Assembly: GCA_016779225.1 (NCBI GenBank)
Contig: JADHNZ010000035.1
Span: 1 to 34,156 of the forward strand
DNA: 34,156 nt
Direction: 5' to 3'
Source of the DNA: Planctomycetota bacterium
GTDB taxonomy: Bacteria; Planctomycetota; UBA1135; GCA-002686595
Shown: piece after piece, positions 30,906 to 34,156 of the stretch
Layout of the letters: the number at the start of each line of letters is the position of its first letter
Numbering within the stretch: the first letter of the stretch is position 1
Notes under the pieces: generated by a model
The model's database searches: none
Seen by the model: only the letters and a program-made list of their open reading frames with translations
What the model was told of the DNA's origin: nothing
Translations under genes and position numbers: made by a program

Positions 30906-31396
30906 CGCGCAAGGAAGTGACCCTCGAGGTCGCCTCGTTCCTCGACAGCGAGCACGCCACTCGCGTGCCCGAGCTCTCGCGTGAGGAGTGCCAGAAGCTC
31001 GCGACCGCATTCCTGTCCATCGCCTACGACGACCTGGGCAAGGCCCCGCACCTGCTCGACGGCCAGGACATGCACGGCGCCTTCGGGCATGTCCTCCCCG
31101 GCTGGCTGAAGCGCAAGGACCCCCGCGCGCCGCTGATCGCTCCGTTCCTCCACGCGCTGGTGGACTACCTGGAGGAGAGCCATGTGATGCCCCACGCCTT
31201 CGAGGTGCGCGCGGCGATCGAGTCCACGCGAGACGAGTTCGAGGAGACCGTCCGCACCGGCCACAATCCCCACCACGGCCACTCCCACGGCCCCAAGCAG
31301 GAGACCGTCGTCCACACCGCGCCGAAGCTCGGCCGCAACGACCCGTGCTTCTGCGGAAGTGGAAAGAAGTTCAAGAAGTGCTGCGGCAAGGCCTGA
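30902..31396 (+). CDS. SEC-C metal-binding domain protein
   Basis: A 164-aa cytoplasmic protein. Residues about 1-120 are an all-helical region of unknown family ([49 protein letters not shown]). A His-rich linker [10 protein letters not shown] (121-130) precedes the C-terminal SEC-C zinc motif [20 protein letters not shown] (C149, C151, C160, C161), as at the SecA C-terminus. SEC-C motifs bind zinc and can mediate contact with SecB or ribosomes. The role of this protein is unknown. It overlaps the previous gene by 4 nt and is followed after 7 nt by the next. Confidence 0.82.
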   Translation: MTRKEVTLEVASFLDSEHATRVPELSREECQKLATAFLSIAYDDLGKAPHLLDGQDMHGAFGHVLPGWLKRKDPRAPLIAPFLHALVDYLEESHVMPHAFEVRAAIESTRDEFEETVRTGHNPHHGHSHGPKQETVVHTAPKLGRNDPCFCGSGKKFKKCCGKA

Positions 31397-31403
31397 GGAC
31401 CCC

Positions 31404-32021
31404 ATGACTCACGACAGGCCGCACGCGAATCTCGCTCCCATCGCCAGCACGCCCAGTGAGGCCCTGCGCCTCGCCCTCCGGCGAGCGCGCACGGCACCGC
31501 AGCTCGACGAGCTGCTGGCGCGCGAGGTCGACGCCAAGAAGGCCCTCAAGGGCGCAGGCTGCGGAGCGGCGTTCGGCCTCGTGTTCGCCGGCTTCGGCGC
31601 CTTCTGGACCTTCATGGCGTTCACCATGACCCGCATGGCCGAGGACCAGGCCAACGCTCCGAAGGGCATGGAGTACTGGTTCCCGCTCTTCGGGGTGCCC
31701 TTCATCCTCATCGGCCTCGCCATCGCCTTCGGAACCCTGCGCAAGCGCAGGCTCGTGCTCGAGTCCGAGCAGGAGCGGCACCTGTGGGGCGTGCTCGAGG
31801 AGCGCACGGAGACCAGCACCCGCAACTCCTCCAGCTCCAGCGGCCACAACCGCACGCGGACCACGACCACGCACTACGTGACCTTCGAGGACGAGGCAGG
31901 CGACCGCTTCGAGTTCGAGGCCACGAGCTCCATCGCTGGCAAGATCACCCAGGGCGATGTGGGCGTCGCCTATGTCCAGGGCGGCACCCTGCTCGAGTTC
32001 GAGCGCATCCGCCCGGACTGA
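31404..32021 (+). CDS. two-helix membrane protein, DUF3592/DUF2500-like
   Basis: A 205-aa protein with two membrane helices (about 51-77 and 92-112), a Ser/Thr/Arg-rich linker (TSTRNSSSSSGHNRTRTTTT) and a C-terminal beta domain (THYVTFEDEAGDRFEFEATSSIAGKITQGDVGVAYVQGGTLLEFERI). The order of two helices and a strand domain with a Y/F-TF-x-D motif resembles DUF3592/DUF2500 membrane proteins of unknown function. GAGGA just before the ATG overlaps the preceding stop and serves as the ribosome-binding site. A frame-open upstream extension inside the SEC-C gene is ignored. Confidence 0.7.
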   Translation: MTHDRPHANLAPIASTPSEALRLALRRARTAPQLDELLAREVDAKKALKGAGCGAAFGLVFAGFGAFWTFMAFTMTRMAEDQANAPKGMEYWFPLFGVPFILIGLAIAFGTLRKRRLVLESEQERHLWGVLEERTETSTRNSSSSSGHNRTRTTTTHYVTFEDEAGDRFEFEATSSIAGKITQGDVGVAYVQGGTLLEFERIRPD

Positions 32022-32045
32022 GCCCGCGGCCCGCGTCCCGCCCAG

Positions 32046-32780
32046 ATGGACCTCCTCCTCCCGGCGCTCTTCTTCTTTCTGGGAGCCTTCACCCAGGGCC
32101 TCACCGGGTTCGGCTCGGCCATGATCCCGGTCGCGCTGCTGCCGCTCGTGTGGACCGTGCCCCAGGCGGTCGGCGTGGTGACGGTCTTCTGCGTCGTCCT
32201 CAACGCCTGGTTCGCCTGGTCCCTGCGCGCAGACGCCGACCGGCGCGAGGTCGGGGGCATGGCCCTTGCCGGGGCGGTCACCACTCCCCTGGGCCTCTTG
32301 TTCCTGCGCTCCTATCCTTCCAGCACGCTGCTCGGAGCCTTGGGCGCCGTGCTCGTCGCGAGCAGCATCCTCGGCCTGGTGCGACCGCGGCTCGAGCCCC
32401 GCGCGCTCCACCGTGGCTGGGGGTTGCTCGCGGGCGGTGCTGCGGGCGCGCTCAGCGGCGCGTTCAACACTGCGGGCCCGCCGATGCTGGTCTACGCGTC
32501 GATGCGCGGCTGGGGCCCGGCTGCGTTTCGCGCGAACCTGCAGACCTTCTTCCTCGTGACCTCATGCGCCGCCTGCGCGGGCTTCATCCAGGCAGGGATC
32601 GTGAACGCAGACACCCTGCGCCTGAACCTGATCCTCGCCCCGGCCTTCGCCCTGGGAGGCCTCGCGGGCCACTGGCTGCACGCGCGCCTCGCGGCGCAGA
32701 CCTTCCAACGCCTCGTCCAGAGCGCGCTGCTGCTCGTGGGGCTGCGCTATGTGGCCCAGGGCCTCGGCCTCGGCACTTGA
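32046..32780 (+). CDS. TauE/SafE-family anion permease (sulfite exporter-like)
   Basis: A 244-aa protein made almost wholly of membrane helices (about eight). The two family half-motifs are visible: FLGAFTQGLTGFGSAMIPVALLPLVW (11-36) in the first half and GGAAGALSGAFNTAGPPMLVYASMRGW (about 130-156) in the second. TauE/SafE proteins export sulfite, sulfoacetate or related organic anions; the substrate here is not deducible. It starts 24 nt after the previous stop without an obvious ribosome-binding site. Confidence 0.88.
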   Translation: MDLLLPALFFFLGAFTQGLTGFGSAMIPVALLPLVWTVPQAVGVVTVFCVVLNAWFAWSLRADADRREVGGMALAGAVTTPLGLLFLRSYPSSTLLGALGAVLVASSILGLVRPRLEPRALHRGWGLLAGGAAGALSGAFNTAGPPMLVYASMRGWGPAAFRANLQTFFLVTSCAACAGFIQAGIVNADTLRLNLILAPAFALGGLAGHWLHARLAAQTFQRLVQSALLLVGLRYVAQGLGLGT

Positions 32781-32835
32781 GAGGGAGGACCGGAGGGGCC
32801 ATGGTGTTCCCTCGCCCGCTCCGGGCGCCCAAGCC

Positions 32836-33324
32836 ATGCTCCTCATCTGCACCGCCAGCAGCGGCAAGAACCGCGCCCTCGCCGACCGCCTCGCCGAGCT
32901 CGCCGCCGAGGCCTCCCTCGACGCCCGCGTCCTCGACCTCAGCGAGGACGCCCTGCCCCTCTACACCCCCGCGGCCCATGCAGCCGGCATGCCCGAGGAG
33001 CTCGCCCCCGTAGCCGAGCTCTTCCGTGCCGCGACCCGCTTCGCCTTCGTCGCGCCCGAGTACAACGGCTCGATCCCCCCGACCCTGTCGAACGCGATCG
33101 CCTGGCTGTCCGTCGGAACCGAGGACTTCCGCGAGCTGTTCAACGGCAAGACCGCGGCCATCGCGACCCACTCGGGCGGCGGCGGCCAGAAGGTCCTCGT
33201 CGCCATGCGCCTCCAGCTCTCCCACCTGGGCGTGAATGTCCTGGGTCGCGAGCTCCTGACCTCCAGCCACAAGCCCCTGAACGAGGACAGCGCCCGCGCC
33301 GTCCTGGCGCAGCTGGCTGCCTGA
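32836..33324 (+). CDS. NADPH-dependent FMN reductase family protein
   Basis: A 162-aa flavodoxin-fold protein: N-terminal phosphate-binding loop LICTASSGKNRALADRL (3-19), flavin-site motif FVAPEYNGSIPPTLSNAIAWLS (71-92), and GKTAAIATHSGGGGQKVLVAMRLQL (105-129). It probably reduces quinones, FMN or azo compounds using NADPH. The chosen ATG matches the family N-terminus but lacks a Shine-Dalgarno sequence. A better one (GGAGGGG) precedes an out-of-frame ATG at 32801 whose 70-codon frame reads as Ser/Pro-rich sequence; it may only recruit ribosomes nearby. It is the last gene of the plus-strand run, ending before a strong hairpin. Confidence 0.85.
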   Translation: MLLICTASSGKNRALADRLAELAAEASLDARVLDLSEDALPLYTPAAHAAGMPEELAPVAELFRAATRFAFVAPEYNGSIPPTLSNAIAWLSVGTEDFRELFNGKTAAIATHSGGGGQKVLVAMRLQLSHLGVNVLGRELLTSSHKPLNEDSARAVLAQLAA

Positions 33325-33364
33325 GGGAAGGCCCTCCGCGCGAGGGCCCGCGCGGTCACGCAAG

Positions 33365-33400
33365 AGGGGCCGCCCTGGCGCATGCGCCGGGGCGGCCCCT
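33365..33400. terminator. strong bidirectional hairpin between convergent genes
   Basis: AGGGGCCGCCC (33365-33375) pairs with GGGCGGCCCCT (33390-33400). The interior (GGCGC/GCGCC around AT) extends the stem to about 17 pairs including one wobble. It sits between the FMN reductase and radical SAM stop codons and can serve both. There are no T-runs on either side. Confidence 0.65.
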
Positions 33401-33446
33401 CGGAGGTCCTCGAAAGAGGGCGCGAGCCCTCGTTCCACGGGCAAGC

Positions 33447-34156
33447 TCAGTTTCCGAGCGCCGTGTCCGTCATCGCCTTGCGCGACTTCGAGCGCTCGTT
33501 GCCCTCGGTGCCGGTCTTGTGGCCCGGGTCCACCCAGGAGCGCGGCAGGTCGTCCGGCTTGAACAGCGTGCGGCGCAGCTTGTTGTAGACCCCGAAGGCC
33601 CGCGTCTCGAGGCGGCCGTTCACATAGGAGCCGTCACCCAGCCGCTTCTCCGCACGCTTCTCCCAGAACCCGCGGCGACGACCGCGCGCGAGGCCCCAGT
33701 TCAGGGTGGCGAAGTGCTGGTACATCATGCGCGCCTCGGCGACCCGCGGCGGGATGTTGCCGGGCCAGGTCTCCTCGAGGTGGTACTCGCCGATGGAGCC
33801 CCACTCCGGCAGGGTCTTCGGACCCTCGTAGCCCAGCTCGATGGCCTGGTCCCACATCACCGTGCCGGGGATGGGGCGGTAGGGCCACACCGTCGGACGC
33901 GCGTGCGGCGCGGCCATGTGCAGGCGGCGGCACTGGTCGATGGTGGCGAGCATCGACTCCTCGGCCTCGCCCGGGTAGCCGATGATGTAGGTCACCGAGG
34001 CCTGGATGCCGCGACGATCCATCTCGACCGAGGCCTCGATGTTGTCGTCGCCTTTGATCGGCTTGCCGATCTTCTTCATCATCTCGTCGGTGCCGGCCTC
34101 GGCCCCGATCTCGGCGATGTACATGCCCGACTCGGCCAGCAGGTCGAGGGTGTCGG
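33447..34156 (-). CDS. radical SAM protein, C-terminal part (gene runs off the window)
   Basis: The frame is open to the window edge (LDLLAESG precedes the first in-frame Met), so the 5' part with the CxxxCxxC cluster motif and any B12-binding domain is missing. Visible: the late TIM-barrel strand MYIAEIGAEAGTDEMMKKIGKPIK, typical of B12-binding radical SAM enzymes (G-AE-G-D), and ASVTYIIGYPGEAEESMLATIDQCRRL. These are followed by the YRPIPGTVMWDQAIELGYEGPKTLPEWGSI segment. The C-terminal about 100 residues are basic (LARGRRRGFWEKRAEKRLG) and of unknown role. Family members modify peptides, lipids, hopanoids or bacteriochlorophylls; the substrate cannot be told from this part. Confidence 0.82.
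   Translation of the reverse strand, partial: DTLDLLAESGMYIAEIGAEAGTDEMMKKIGKPIKGDDNIEASVEMDRRGIQASVTYIIGYPGEAEESMLATIDQCRRLHMAAPHARPTVWPYRPIPGTVMWDQAIELGYEGPKTLPEWGSIGEYHLEETWPGNIPPRVAEARMMYQHFATLNWGLARGRRRGFWEKRAEKRLGDGSYVNGRLETRAFGVYNKLRRTLFKPDDLPRSWVDPGHKTGTEGNERSKSRKAMTDTALGN

Noticed and set aside
32801-33013. 70-codon frame with a good Shine-Dalgarno sequence overlapping the FMN reductase gene
   Set aside because: The translation is Ser/Pro-rich and out of frame with the well-conserved reductase; treated as a fortuitous start.

Overview
The window is about 34 kb of very GC-rich (roughly 70-75%), densely coded bacterial chromosome. Several genes point to a Gram-negative-type cell: Sec and lipoprotein signal peptides, a lipobox-bearing M14 peptidase and MORN lipoprotein, and large multi-pass membrane proteins. 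The EF-G has a G domain resembling the spdEFG1/mitochondrial EF-G1 lineage, which is known from planctomycetes, spirochaetes and deltaproteobacterial groups. Together with a bacterial class I-like HMG-CoA reductase and a HEAT-vWA protein, this suggests Planctomycetota or a myxobacteria-like lineage. I cannot fix the taxon from this sequence alone.

Layout. 1-3956 (+): the tail of an unknown gene, then a DnaE-type DNA polymerase. 4010-14466 (-): a four-repeat SANT/Myb-like DNA-binding protein, PTS enzyme I (ptsI), a Tex-family protein with a large acidic insert, a DJ-1/PfpI-fold protein lacking its cysteine, a PQQ-type beta-propeller and EF-G (fusA). fusA has a clear promoter and a leader hairpin. 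14667-18582: a divergent locus with HMG-CoA reductase and a coupled membrane protein with a degenerate M23 domain on one strand, and two coupled SPFH/band-7 proteins on the other.

18583-19895 (+): a patch of clearly lower GC with two coupled orphan genes, a secreted ten-cysteine protein and a membrane-anchored protein. 19852-25844 (-): a spermidine-synthase-like multi-pass membrane protein, and an operon of an M14 carboxypeptidase-like lipoprotein and a MORN-repeat lipoprotein. 25945-27456 (+): a nitroreductase-methyltransferase fusion. 27581-30304 (-): a TPMT-like methyltransferase and a HEAT-repeat/von Willebrand A protein. 30363-33324 (+): a five-gene run (NTF2-like lipoprotein, SEC-C protein, DUF3592-like membrane protein, TauE/SafE transporter, FMN reductase). 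33447-34156 (-): the 3' part of a radical SAM protein that runs off the window.

Recurring features. Gene pairs are often joined by 1-4 nt start/stop overlaps (TGATG, GTGA, ATGA), indicating translational coupling. Many transcription-unit-leading genes have a TANNNT hexamer 5-11 nt before the start codon and no Shine-Dalgarno sequence, which suggests leaderless or nearly leaderless mRNAs. The most promising unexplained pieces are the HMG-CoA reductase/SPFH divergent locus, the low-GC two-gene secreted module, the four-repeat SANT protein, the nitroreductase-methyltransferase fusion and the structured fusA leader. No tRNA, rRNA, CRISPR array, insertion sequence, phage gene or toxin-antitoxin pair was found.
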